A stretch of DNA of 64,000 bases. Source: Lichtheimia corymbifera B2541 (taxonomy: Eukaryota > Mucoromycota > Mucoromycetes > Mucorales > Lichtheimiaceae). The DNA is taken from assembly GCA_000697475.1 (NCBI GenBank), contig JNEU01000986.1, positions 186,001 through 250,000 on the forward strand, given 5' to 3'. The notes beneath the pieces were generated by a model. That model searched no databases. It worked only from the letters and a program-made list of their open reading frames with translations, and had not been told where the DNA came from. Below, piece by piece: positions 11,061 to 21,749 of this stretch. The translations under genes were made by a program, and so were the position numbers. The stretch's first letter is position 1. Each line of letters starts with the position of its first letter.

Positions 11061-13322
11061 GTACAAAAGATGCACAGGGACTCGTGTAATAAAACTAATA
11101 GGGGCAAGGTTTGAAGGGTTCTTATTGGTGGAGAGCGCATAATAGACAATCCCTAAATAGCAAAGTCTATGACGGTATAGTAAAACAAAACATAAATGAT
11201 CAGTGCATCCAAGACTATGAGCGGTAATGGTATTGTTTGCCTCTAGGGTTCGTTCTTATATAAGGTTATGCATACAAGGCGGATCATGCTGATAGGGCCG
11301 TTGTCATAGATAAGCATTAACATCCTTCTTAGCCGTAATGATTTAAGCTTACAATGGATCAAGCTTCCGTAACAAGCAGCAGGGTTGTTGGGTACCATTA
11401 CTATGGGTTTATTAACATTGAAAATACAAATGTATATTTAGACATGTATACAATCAGTTATTGGCACTACCCATCGTCTAATCAGCATATGAACAATGAA
11501 GCTTTAATGAATGTAATATGACAGAAGGAACAGGAGCGTCTCGATACAATGATGGGGGTATAATCCAATCTCCCCTTCCGGCCTTAAAATTTCTATCCTT
11601 CCTTTCCTTCCAGATGCCAACCAGTGTATCACAAAGAATCAGCAGGTGTCGTTGTGTCATTGTATGCTTGGTTACTGCCGTCATAGCATCTTCATCCATG
11701 ATTGCAAAAGTAGCTGTTGCAGCATTGACTTGAATGTTGCAATATCATCCATGGTGGTAAATCCTCTCTTGTCAAAGATATAAGCCCTCGTTTCCATGCC
11801 ATCCAATTCATCCAAACCATCATCATCCTCAGCCGTATCCACGTGTTCGTTACTGCTGACGACGAGCCAAGTAGCCAAAGCAACATTCCAGGATTCCACA
11901 TTACTGCACTTGATTGAATCCATCCATTCATCCATAACCATTGCGAGTCCAATACAAAAGAGCCTCTGTGATCGCTGCGGATATGCTTCCTTTTCGTTCC
12001 AAGTGTTGATCTCTCTCTTTCTTGGTCATTTTCAGTGCAGATCAACAAGGCGAAGAGTGCTTGTATTGCGGGATACTTGATAGCTGATATGGGGCCACCC
12101 ATTAGAAGTCGTATGCATCATTGCAAGTTGCCACACGTAAATAAAGCTGCTATTATACAATGACTATCAGCTGTCCACGTGAAGAGGCCGCAAGTAACTT
12201 GAGACACTGGAGACCTTGCTAATGGCAGCTGCTGTTACGGGATGGTTGTGACAGAGGAGCGTGTTGTAGTAGTAGAAGAGTGACAAAATTGTGAACGCTG
12301 CTTGAGACAATAAAGTCATTGCTAATAGTAACTGCTGGAATGAATGCTGTTTCGTTTGATGGTGGTATTGGAGTGTGCAAGACAGTGTGTGCTTTCAAGA
12401 AAGGCGTGTGTTGAAGTGGGGTGTACACGCCATGAGCTTGCCATTCAGCGCAAGACAATCGGATCAAGATATTCGTAGCATTGACATGGTGGATTGGAAG
12501 CAAAGCAATCGTTCACAGGTTGTAGTTGTACTTGAATGGGGGCAACAGTTGAGAATGGGAGAGTGGAAGAAGTGGAAATTAAATAGGTCAGCCATTGTCA
12601 TGTACTCTATAAATTACTCCACGACCTTGATTGCCTCTCTCAAACCTGAAACTTTCACAAAAGATGCTCTAGGACATTCTGATCAACTTTGTAATAATAA
12701 AGAACCCATACTTCATTCAAAGATTTTGAATGGGAGGATAGAATGTGGGGTTTACTATAACGGATGGAAATTGGGAAAGCGCCGGATTTATGAAGAAGTC
12801 AATTAGTATGTAGTTTCTTGAGATTCCCCATCTCGCACTTGAAACTTGGTCAGAAGGTTCTCTGGGACATGCTGATCAATTCCATTCATTTAAAAACCGC
12901 ATGGTTCATTATGAACATTTTGAATGCCGGCCAGCCCAAATGTAAGAGAAAAGTAGGGTCGGCGCTCCTGTTCCTCGAGATTGGCTACCTCGAACATGAA
13001 ACTTTCACTCAACACCCTTTCGACCACGCCGAGCAATTTCGTTCCCATAAAGTGCCCAGAGTTCATTATGAAAACATTGAATGTGAGAGAGACGACGAAT
13101 GGATGGTAACATAAATAGGGTGTACGCGCCGTGCGCGCCGATATTGCCCACGGCGACCTCAAAACTTGGTCAGGAGGTGCTCTCGGTCATGTTGATCAAC
13201 ATCGTTCTCATAAAGCCTCTACACATCATTATGGAGATTTGGAGAACAGGCACCTTTATGTTTTACATATGCTGTAAGCGTGATGCTATATGACAAGTGG
13301 TCCTTGTTCATTGTCAAGTAGG
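11040..13322 (+). repeat. Right long arm of inverted repeat (copy B)
   Basis: Inverted counterpart of 7040-9170 and direct counterpart of 57736-59460. From about 12600 it consists of subrepeat units centred at 12677, 12869, 13022 and 13188, each with a form of TGATCAACTTTG or TGATCAATTCC followed by CATTCATTT or CTCATAAAG and a GGTTCATTATG-like element. Its outer 500 bp (12806-13322) is nearly identical, inverted, to 15410-15925. Confidence 0.65.
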
Positions 13323-13379
13323 TAGACCCCGATAGAGCCGAAGATTCAGACGGACTCCTTTGTGCAACCCAGCTCATTT

Positions 13380-13850
13380 GCATGATACTTCCCAATGAAC
13401 GAAGACCACCTGTTATATAGCATCACGCTTACAGCATATGTAAAATATAAAGGTGCCAGTATCTCAAAACTTTACAATGAAACGTGGGGTCTTCAATCGA
13501 ACAAAGTTGCTCGTCGGGGTCAAGCGCACCTTGGGTGCAAGTTTCACGATCAACCTCGTCGATCCTAGATTTCGCAATGTCACCACCAGCCAAAGTGGAT
13601 CGTGAGTCGACCTCTTGAATTTTTTTTCAACTTTGGCTGGTGGTGACATTGAGTGAATCTGAGAATGGTCACGCCGATCGTGAAACTTCCACCCAAGGTG
13701 CGCTTCACCCAGACGAGCAACTTTGTTCGATTGAAGACCCCACGTTTCATTGTAGAATTTTTAGTTATGGGCATCTTAGTGTTTTACATATGCTGTAACC
13801 ATGATGCTATATGAAAGGTGACCTTTGTTCATTGTCAAGTAGGTAGACCC
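13380..13850. repeat. Fold-back unit 2, hairpin of about 460 bp
   Basis: A near-palindrome. ACTTTACAATGAAACGTGGG (from about 13470) on the left mirrors CCACGTTTCATTGTAGAATT on the right. The stem near the centre carries GTCACCACCAGCCAAAGT (13578-13595) opposite ACTTTGGCTGGTGGTGAC (13631-13648), with a T-run in the turn. The end motif reads TGTTCATTGTCAAGTAGGTAG at the right edge. It is followed by a spacer of about 60 bp (CGATAGAGCCGAAGATTCAG) that also precedes the unit at 13331. Confidence 0.75.
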
Positions 13851-13901
13851 CGATAGAGCCGAAGATTCAGACGGACTCCTTTGTGCAACACAGTTCATTT
13901 G

Positions 13902-14175
13902 CATGATACTTCACAATGAACAAACATCACTTGTCATATAGCATCACGCCTTCAGCATATGTAGAAACGAGAAAGTGCATTTATCTCTAAACTTTACAAT
14001 GAAACATGGGCTCTTCCATAGAACAATATTGCCCGTCGTGGCCGAGCGCACCTTATCAATCATGTTTCACGATCAAGCTTGCCAATCCTCGATACATTCA
14101 CTTTTCCGTTTTTACATATGCTGAAAGCATGATGGTATATGATAAGTGATGTTTGTTCATTGTGAAGTATCATGT
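13902..14175. repeat. Short fold-back unit 3
   Basis: Starts with GATACTTCACAATGAACAAA and ends with the complement TTGTTCATTGTGAAGTATCA. The inside carries AAACTTTACAATGAAACATGG and GAGCGCACCTTATCAATCATG. Compared with units 1, 2 and 6 it has one inner arm only, so only its ends (about 60 bp) are inverted. Confidence 0.7.
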
Positions 14176-14229
14176 AAATGAGCTCTGTTACATATGCACG
14201 CCCTTGCGCATCTTCCGCTCTATTGAGGT

Positions 14230-14505
14230 CGAGCTACTTGACAATGAACAAGCACTACTTGTCATATAGCATCATGCTTTTCAGCATATGCAAAAACAAG
14301 AAAGTCCATTTATCTCTAAACTTTACAATGAAACATGGGATCTTCCATAGAGCAATATTGCTCGCCGTGGTAGAGCGCACCTTTTCAATCAAGTTTCACG
14401 AACAAGCTTGCCAATCCTCGATACATTCACTTTTCCGTTTTTACATATGCTGAAAGCGTGATGCTTATGATAAGTGATGTTTGTTCATTGCGAAGTATCA
14501 TGCAA
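14230..14505. repeat. Short fold-back unit 4
   Basis: Same layout as the unit at 13902: CTACTTGACAATGAACAAGC at the left, CAGCATATGCAAAAAC, AAACTTTACAATGAAACATGG inside, and the inverted end TTTGTTCATTGCGAAGTATC at the right. It lies about 330 bp after unit 3, which it closely resembles. Confidence 0.7.
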
Positions 14506-14559
14506 ATGAGCTGTGTTAGGCAAGCACGGCCCTGTGCATCTTCGGCTCTATCTGGGTCT

Positions 14560-14832
14560 ACCTACTTGACAATGAACAAAGACCACTTGTCATATAACAT
14601 CATGCTTTTCAGCATATGTAAAAACGAGAGAGTACATTTATCTCTAAACTTTACAATGAAACATGGGCTCTTTCATAGAACAATATTGCCCGTCGTGGTG
14701 GAGCGCACCTTGTCAATCATGTTTGCCCGATCAAGCTTGCCAATTCTAGATGCAGGCATTTTTACGTTTTTACATATGCTGAAAGCGTGATGCTATATGT
14801 AAGTGGTGTTTGTTCATTGTGAAGTATCATGC
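14560..14832. repeat. Short fold-back unit 5
   Basis: Third member of the short tandem series, about 330 bp after unit 4. Left end CTACTTGACAATGAACAAAG, inner element AAACTTTACAATGAAACATGG, GAGCGCACCTTGTCAATCATG, right end TTGTTCATTGTGAAGTATCA. The linker after it (GCATCTTCTGCTCTATCAGG) is a variant of the linkers before units 4 and 5. Confidence 0.7.
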
Positions 14833-14889
14833 AAATTAGCTGTGTTACACATACACGCCCCTCCGCATCTTCTGCTCTATCAGGGTCGA

Positions 14890-15352
14890 CCTACTTGACA
14901 ATGAACAAACACCACCTAACATATAGGATCACGATTAAAGCATATGTAAATCATAAAACTACTCATAACTAAAAATTCTACAATGAAACGTGGGATCTAC
15001 AATCGAACAAAGTTGTGCGGCGGGGCCAAGCGCACCTTGTGTGCAAGTTTCACAATCGTCGTGGCCATTCTCAGATTCACCCAATGTCACCACCAGCCAA
15101 AGTGGATCGTGGGTCGACCTCTCGAATTTTTTTTTCGACTTTGGCTGGTGGTGACATTGCGAAATCTCGGATCGGCGAGGTTGATCGTGAAACTTGCACC
15201 CAAGGTGCGCTACACCCAGCCGAGCAATATTGTTCTATGAATGGCCCCACGTTTCATTGTAAAGTTTTGAGATACTGGCCCCTTATGATTTTGCATATGC
15301 TGTAACCATGATGCTATATGGAGAGTGGTGTTTGCTCATTGTGAAGTATCAT
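14890..15352. repeat. Fold-back unit 6, hairpin of about 460 bp
   Basis: A second long palindrome of the unit 2 type. CTACTTGACAATGAACAAAC opens it. GTCACCACCAGCCAAAGT (15085-15102) stands opposite ACTTTGGCTGGTGGTGAC (15138-15155), with a T-run in the turn. AATGAAACGTGGGATC at 14981 is mirrored by CCCACGTTTCATTGTAAAG at 15243. The inner arms match those of unit 2 closely. Confidence 0.75.
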
Positions 15353-15409
15353 GCAAGTGAGCTGGGTTGCACAAAGAAGTCCGTCTGCATCTTCGGCTCT
15401 ATCAGGGTC

Positions 15410-16640
15410 TACCTACTTGACAATGAAAAAAGACCACTTGTCATATAGCATCACGTTTACAGCATATGTAAAACATGAAGGTGCCTGTTTCTCCAAATCT
15501 CCATAATGATGTGTAGAGGCTTTATGAGAACGATGTTGATCAACATGACCGAGAGCACCTCCTGACCAAGTTTCGACGTCCCGAAGAGCAATATCGGCGC
15601 GTACAGCCGTACACCCTATTTATGTTACCATCCATTCGTCGTCTCTCTCACATTCAATGTTTTCATAATGAACTCTGGGCACTTTATGGGAACGAAATTG
15701 CTCGGCGTGGTCGAAAGGGTGTTGAGTGAAAGTTTCATGTTCGAGGTAGCCAATCTCGAGGAACAGGAGCGCCGACCCTACTTTTCTCTTACATTTGGGC
15801 TGGCCGGCATTCAAAATGTTCATAATGAACCATGCGGTTTTTAAATGAATGGAATTGATCAGCATGTCCCAGAGAACCTTTTGGCCAAGTTTCAAGTGCG
15901 AGATGGGGAATCCCAAGAAAATACATACTAAACGACTTTTTCATAAATCCAGCACTTTCCCAATTTCCATCCATCATAGTCAATCCCACATTATGCTCTC
16001 CCTTTCGAAATTTTCAAATGAAGTGTGGGTTCTTTATTAAGACAAGTTGTTCAGCATGACGTAAAGCATATTGTGTGAAAGTTTGAGGTTCGAGAGAGGC
16101 AATTTCAATGTCATGCATTATTACAGTGTGCGTGGATTTATAGGACAGTGCCTGACAGATTTAGTTTCCACCTCTTCCACTCTCGGCTTCTTCCTCCTCC
16201 CATTCTCAACTGTTGGCCCATTCAACTTCAACTACGATCTGCAAACGATTGTCCTGCTTCAACGCATCATGTCAATCCCACAGCTGTCTTTATTCAAAAG
16301 CCTTGATCTGAATGGCAACTGCATGTCGTGACACAGCCTTCTTGTCACTCCACTGCAGCACCCGTGTTTCATGACACTACACCTTCTCTTGTACACCTCC
16401 TCGACCACGACCCACCATAACAGCATTCATTCCAACAGTTACTATTAGCGATGTCCTTACGCCATAGTGTCAAACAGCATTCACATTCTGGTCACTCTAC
16501 TGCAACACACACTCTGCCCACTCCTCTGCCACGGCCCAACATAACAGCAGTTGCTATTAGCATAGCTTTTACTCCATCGTCTCAAACAGCGTAATACACT
16601 TGCAGCAATTCGCCTTACAACCCTTTTTTACTTTACGTGA
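15410..16640 (-). repeat. Inverted copy C of the long arm
   Basis: The part from 15410 to about 15925 is the reverse complement of 12806-13322 with few differences: a 98-codon accidental frame in each copy differs at only one residue. From 15925 to 16640 similarity to 12800-12190 continues but is looser. Subrepeat landmarks are TGATCAGCATGTCCCAGAG near 15858 and AATGAAGTGTGGGTTC near 16016. The last recognisable part, near 16440-16600, repeats a TTACTATTAGCGATG/TTGCTATTAGCATAG element also seen near 7855 and 7970. Confidence 0.7.
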
Positions 16641-17817
16641 ACAACAGATAGCTATTGTATAGAAGCAGCTTTATCTACTCGTATCACCTTACTTCAATAC
16701 ATACGGCTTTCTTATTACGAATAAGGATCTGGATACTGGCTTGGTATATGGGATAAAAGGAATGGATATATATAACGTGTGGGAAGAGTCTTGTCAACTT
16801 GGCTTTACATTGCATTCCATGACAGCTACTTCATGACCCTTTGTGCAACCTGTCAACATTAGGATAACAATGAAAGGCTGAAGATCCCAAACAAAGAGGC
16901 CAGTCTACCATGATAACACACGTTAACTTGGGCTTTGAAGGTGTCACAATGATAGAGTGATATGATGGAAGGGTATTGGGTTATGAGCACTTCTGTGATC
17001 ACTAAAGGAGGACAGAGTGATAATGTATTTGTTGGGAAGAATTGTGATGAGCTGTACACTGATGGGACGACGCCGCCACTAGTGATATACCTGAAGAGCC
17101 TTTGTGATTGAATATACAGGATCCGAGATAATCAAAGAGAGAGTATCCATAATCAACAATGACGTCCATCTTTATCACTAATCACCTGTTGTGCTACTGG
17201 AAGATGTTACTCGATGATGCTTGTGTGAGCATTCAGTTCAGAAAAGTTGAAAGTCGTATCAACCTTCATTGGTAGATGTAGTGCAGGCGGGAATGTTCCC
17301 AGCCATGGTGGGGGGAGATGTGTAGCTTCTCGAATGGGGGAAATGGTAGCGGAAACGAAAAATTCATGCAGCGTCGTTTGAGTTTGGATTTCCAGTGTAC
17401 CATTTGCATTAAGAGGCACGGCGTGATGTAAGGATTTGGTACTAGAATCAATTCACACCCCACCTCTCCTTTATGACGGGAACCAATGCGATCACATGTT
17501 CAAGTAGCAGTTTATGTCCATTGTCAACAAAAAGTCCCATTGAGATTACTGGATCACGGTACCTTGTTGTGATACGAGAAAATCAAGCTGCATCTCCACA
17601 CACACCAACCATAAATGGTAGAGCTCATTACGGATGTACAATGTGATTGTTTGATTTCAGGATTGGGACTACTAAAGAACTACAATTACTACTACAAGTA
17701 TGCGCGTTGTTTGTATTATAAGCAAAGGGTATGAGATGTATTAATATGTAAAATGCGTCAATGTGCATGATAAAAGTGTTGCGTGCGTGAGAGTGTATGT
17801 TATGATGTGGATGTCAA
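16641..17817. other. Intergenic, no gene recognised
   Basis: AT-rich sequence between the repeat block and the kinase-like gene. Minus-strand frames at 17207-17463 (stretches such as GCELILVPNPYITP) look slightly protein-like but are interrupted and overlap each other. I could not assign them. Confidence 0.45.
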
Positions 17818-19398
17818 TTAATAGGACCAGACTGCGGAAAAACGCCGATGGGTAAAAGGCATTGATGCCAGCATTGCTGTCGTAGATGGAAGATGGGCCA
17901 GTGTATACAAGCGCGACGTCGTATTTGATGGGACAATTCCTTTGAGTTTAGTGCAAGTCCTTGTATGAGCCGCCGCTTCCGCTCTTCTCGCCACGATATA
18001 CTCAGTCACCTTTGAATCCAATGGCACTGAATAAGCCAAGCTATCATGAATGGGTTGCAGTGCTTGACAAATCTCGGCAGTATCTGGCCTGTTCTCTGGT
18101 TGTGGCTCCATACAAGCGATGTATAACTTTTCATACCACTCAGGGACCCCTGGTACAGGTTCAATGCGATACACGTCGTCGATCCCACCTTCTGCCAAAA
18201 GTACTTCGGGTGATGGAAAAATAACCTTGCTCACCAACTGCCAAATAATGACACCCAAGCTGAATATATCCGATTTCTCAGTGCATCTTCCTTGGCGTAT
18301 CTCTGGTGCAATGTAAGGTAGACGTCCATAAACGGCACGAGTCATAGCAATCACTTGAGAAGATTCGTGTGCAGGAGTGGCAAATCGATAATCGACGAGG
18401 AAATAATCATTGTCGGTACAAACGACGTTGCGTGGATGAATATTGCGATGGCACATGCCAATCTTGTGCAAATCAGATAAGTTGGCTGCCAAACGTAAGA
18501 TTGTGCCAGTGATGGTTTTGAGATCCAGATCACCTAGTGGTAAATGTTGCATATGATCCTCCAGGTTGCCGTCGTTGCTTATTTTCATGACCATCATCAA
18601 GTCGTCAGTGCTGTCACATACGGTCAGGCCTTGAAAGAGCACTGGTAGGAACACCTTTGATTGCACTACAATCTAGAGCAACCAGCAGCACCCCACCACA
18701 AACAAAGAAAAATAAAGGGAAACCACCTTCCAAGGTTAGATTAAGACCACATGATAATTGGGGGAGAAAAGTACAAAGATGGCTCACCTCGTTGAGTAAT
18801 TTGTCATCAATCACCTTGAGAGCGACACGCGTGGATTCAAGCTCGTAGGGTGGAGATATGGTAGCAGCATAGACAGCCGAGAAACCACCAGCACCGATGA
18901 ATTGCATATCAGAGAACCAGGACCAAGGAAACCATTGCATGAACGGGTCGAGTTCTTCAATGTAGATTTGGGCCACAAACTTGCGTATTCGGGGATGACA
19001 TGCGCCTATCACGTAATCTTTACCGTATCTGTCAGCAAGCGTCTTTAACGAGAGTTGTTGTCGCCACATGAGTGACCAATGCTGATATCCACACACACGC
19101 ACACATTAAACCCGTGAGAAATGAATAATAAAGACTCAAAAGTGTGTGTGTGTTTCCTTACCCAATCATGGTCAAACTTGACAGCCAAAGAGCTACAATA
19201 CTCTTCTATTTCTTGATACAGCTGACCCAACTTTTCCGGTACTTGGGGTAGTGTTCGTGCATCGGCTGGAATGAGACGCTCCCAGCCAAATTCAGCAGGG
19301 AAGAGTTCAATGAGATGGGCAATGGCGTGCCGAGTATGATGCAAGAGATCGAGTTGCACTTGGTCAGTGAGTGCTGATTCCATTGTGAAGGGATCCAT
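17818..19398 (-). CDS. Protein kinase-like protein, predicted pseudokinase
   Basis: Three exons join in phase 0: 19398-19162, 19081-18788 and 18672-17818, giving 461 aa. The start is the ATG of MDPFTMES; an earlier in-frame start at 19509 is possible. The N-terminal 130 or so residues are helical and of unknown type. The kinase fold then follows: glycine loop GAGGFSAVYAA, VALKVID with the usual ATP-binding Lys, then CHRNIHPRNVV in place of the HRD loop, LVDYRFA in place of DFG, PYIAPEI as APE, and DIFSLGVIIWQL. The catalytic Asp of HRD is Asn and the Gly of DFG is Arg, so phosphotransfer is doubtful; the Asp of DYR and the downstream Asn remain. It is probably an allosteric or scaffold kinase, but residual activity cannot be excluded. 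A repeat-rich region lies downstream. Confidence 0.85.
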
Positions 19399-20767
19399 GG
19401 GTAATAAAAAGTGGTGTGGTAAACGGTGAAGGGCGATACCAAGCTGGTATGAGCGGGAAACAGGATGGGAAAAGACAGCACTCCACACACGCAATGGTGC
19501 GAAACACACACACTTTTATCGACTGCTCCGCCATGCTTGCCAGTTTGGTGCCACCCTAACTCAATCACCAGTGGTTGAATTGACAGCACACAACACAACT
19601 GGCATAAAAAAGTGGGGTACTTTTAGCACACACATACACACAACAAAGATGTGAGACAAGATGAGCTTTTTTTGCTCTTTTCTCTTTCTCTTTCTCCATT
19701 TCTTGATCAAGTACCTCTAACTGATATATGAGATACCCATTAATAGAATGCAACAATTACCATGACAACAACGATCAATTAACTATTCAACTCCATCCAT
19801 CCCCCCGCTGGCATTATTATTACTATTCTTGCCAGGCAATATCTTCCTGATACGTTATCGGATAAACTTGACTTGTACTCCCACTACAAAGGCAGGAGTA
19901 CCCGATTCTTTACTGCAATATGATTCGTCATCAGTACTTTCATTCTCGAATGATTCATAATGATTTCTCGTATCATTCAACTCGGGATTCCCCTTGAACA
20001 TGTAACATCCGATGTCGCTGTTGGTTGTAATGGGAAATGAGACACTTGAAACCCATTGTTCCTCTTTTTGCCTCCTCATGATCACCGTGCAATTTCTTTG
20101 TACTACCTTGCCCCAGACTCCCAATACGTTTCTTGGATCCACATGTCTCACAGAAGTAATATAACATAACAGAGAGGACCAAATCCGAATATGATCCATT
20201 GCACCACCATCTTGGAATGATATTTTATTTGGGAACAAGATCTTGGAATTCGACTTTTTTTTTTTTTCTCCACATTTGAGGCAACCCATTTATCATGTGT
20301 TTCAGCTGCTGCTGTTTCTGCTGCATCATTATGCGCTAAAAGTCAACCACATGCCACACCTTCCCATCATTCACTTTTTGCTGTAACGCATCATCACAAT
20401 AGGCATCATGCATTCACACACGCACGCACACATACATAAAGCACTTTCAGGTGCAAAGCAATCCGATTCTTTTAGGCTTAGATGTGTTGTGTGTATTCTC
20501 TTAAAGAGGCAAGGCGTGTGCCAGAAATATCATCACTCTGTATCACTTGTATTGTGGCAAAGCCTCAATCTTTAGGTATTTCTTTTTTTTATACACAAAT
20601 AGGGAGAGGAAGAAGAGGGACTATAAACTGTATTGGGGGTGGCTATGCAATAAAAGGATGATAGGATGGGGGATAGCGATCAAGGTAGTGAGAGGGATAT
20701 AGTGACAGAAGGAGTAGAAGAAAAATACAAAAAGGAATGGAATATACACACAATGGGACGTATCTGC
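19399..20767. other. Intergenic, one weak candidate frame
   Basis: The stretch between two minus-strand genes. A 144-codon minus-strand frame at 20289-19855 begins MGCLKCGEKKKK, and an overlapping frame contains YYFCETCGSKKRIGSLGQG. Neither carries enough of a domain to call, and the two compete for the same DNA. Long T and A runs occur near 20255-20270 and 20580. Otherwise nothing is seen. Confidence 0.4.
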
Positions 20768-21749
20768 TTAGTATGCAGTCTTGTAAGCAGGCTGAGGAAA
20801 GTCTTCGAGGTCACGCAAGGGAAGATGTTGGTTGCTTCGCTTGAGACGAGAAGCATAGGCTGATACGACACAAGCAAAGTAAAGCTATGGTGGTATTACA
20901 TTCATACATCAGTCTTCCGATCATCCGATTGTATTACATATATCATTGATCCACCACTTACCGAGATGATGTTGCCAATAAAGACACCTACACCACCGCC
21001 GATCAGCAAGCCTTGCATTCCACGGGAACACATGTCTGCTATTTCTGATCCCAATGTTGTGTATCCACTCGATTCCATCTGCTCTATGCCTTCTTGACAA
21101 CCAGCTTCAATATCCGATCGGCGAACAAGCAAAAAGATCCATGTGGCAACAGTAACTACGAGTGTCAAAATGGCCATGATCCAATACACAAATTGAAAGA
21201 TGCCAACCAAGCCTCTTTTTTGCTATACAAAGAAAGGTTCCATCAGTTTGCTTCCTTTGTGGCGCGTACACACAAAGCTATTTCCGTATATACTTACTGC
21301 CGTTGTGCCAATCAATCCAAACAAGCCGGCAGCAATGTTGAGTGATGCGAGGCCAATACCGACGTAAAAGACTGCATCCATGTTGAAATATGAGTAACCT
21401 TCATATCCTTGGATTTCTATATCATATCGTGTGATGCATCGTTATGAGTCGTTCGATCATTATAAACGTGTGTTTGTGGGTGTGTGATATAAACGTACGA
21501 TTTCGATTGATGATCAACCAAACGAGAGAAGCAGTGCTGGCGAGCTAAAAGATGGGAAAAAGTGAGATGGTGTTATTCGTGGAAAGTCGAGTCGAGTGTG
21601 TAACGTACAAAAGAGAATAAAGCGATGATGAAAACACCAATCCTGCACAAGAAAAAAAAAGTCGTGTCAACACGAACTGATCGTCATTTGCCTCGGTAAA
21701 TGCTGAGGAATTACCTCAAAGGAAAGCAACAGCAGCACTTGTTAATCAT
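20768..21749 (-). CDS. Tetraspan-like four-TM membrane protein
   Basis: Six exons join in consistent phase: 21749-21715, 21642-21609, 21544-21499, 21416-21298, 21222-20962 and 20884-20768, giving 203 aa. The N-terminus MINKCCCCFPLR has four consecutive cysteines next to the first membrane segment, a likely palmitoylation site. Four hydrophobic segments follow: IGVFIIALFSFLASTASLVW, YVGIGLASLNIAAGLFGLIG, FVYWIMAILTLVVTVATWIF and a last one split by the final intron (GLLIGGGVGVFIGNIIS joined to LYFACVVSAYAS). The loop before TM4 contains two Cys (CQEGIEQ and DMCSRG), as in tetraspanin-like or MARVEL-like proteins. The cytoplasmic tail ends QPAYKTAY. The function is probably membrane organisation, by analogy only. 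Confidence 0.8.

Larger units (their letters stand above)
7040..16640. mobile_element. Nested fold-back repeat block, probable composite transposable element
   Basis: No housekeeping gene lies in these 9.6 kb. The block is built from repeats. A diverged arm at 7040-9170 is the inverted counterpart of 11040-13322. A third copy at 15410-16640 is inverted relative to the second. Between and beside them sit fold-back units of 270-460 bp sharing the end motif CTACTTGACAATGAACAAAG. Landmark pairs include AACCCATAGTAATGGTACCC near 8712 against its reverse complement near 11389, and ATGCACTCTCCACCAATAAG near 9024 against its complement near 11120. A partial copy lies at 57.7-59.5 kb, so the sequence is dispersed. 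Long inverted repeats made of smaller subrepeats are the hallmark of Foldback-type transposons. I see no intact transposase or reverse transcriptase, so it would be non-autonomous if mobile. The outer limits are approximate. Confidence 0.6.

Noticed and set aside
12818..13114. 98-codon frame as a gene, also present at 15916-15620
   Set aside because: It lies wholly in the repeat units, and the two copies agree because the DNA is a recent inverted duplicate. There is no domain and no splice structure.
13902..14832. CRISPR-like array
   Set aside because: The units are 270 bp with variable linkers in a eukaryotic genome, and their linkers are themselves repeated; no short regular repeat with unique spacers.
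7040..16640. LTR retrotransposon or LINE as explanation for the repeat block
   Set aside because: No direct terminal repeats, no gag/pol motifs and no reverse transcriptase frame are visible; the dominant symmetry is inverted.
17207..17463. Retroelement protease or gag remnant
   Set aside because: Frames are short, overlapping and interrupted; no catalytic DTG/DSG context was found.
19855..20289. Gene encoding a zinc-ribbon-like protein (MGCLKCG or CETCG frames)
   Set aside because: Two competing frames cover the same DNA, the cysteines do not form a complete set, and no exon partners keep phase.
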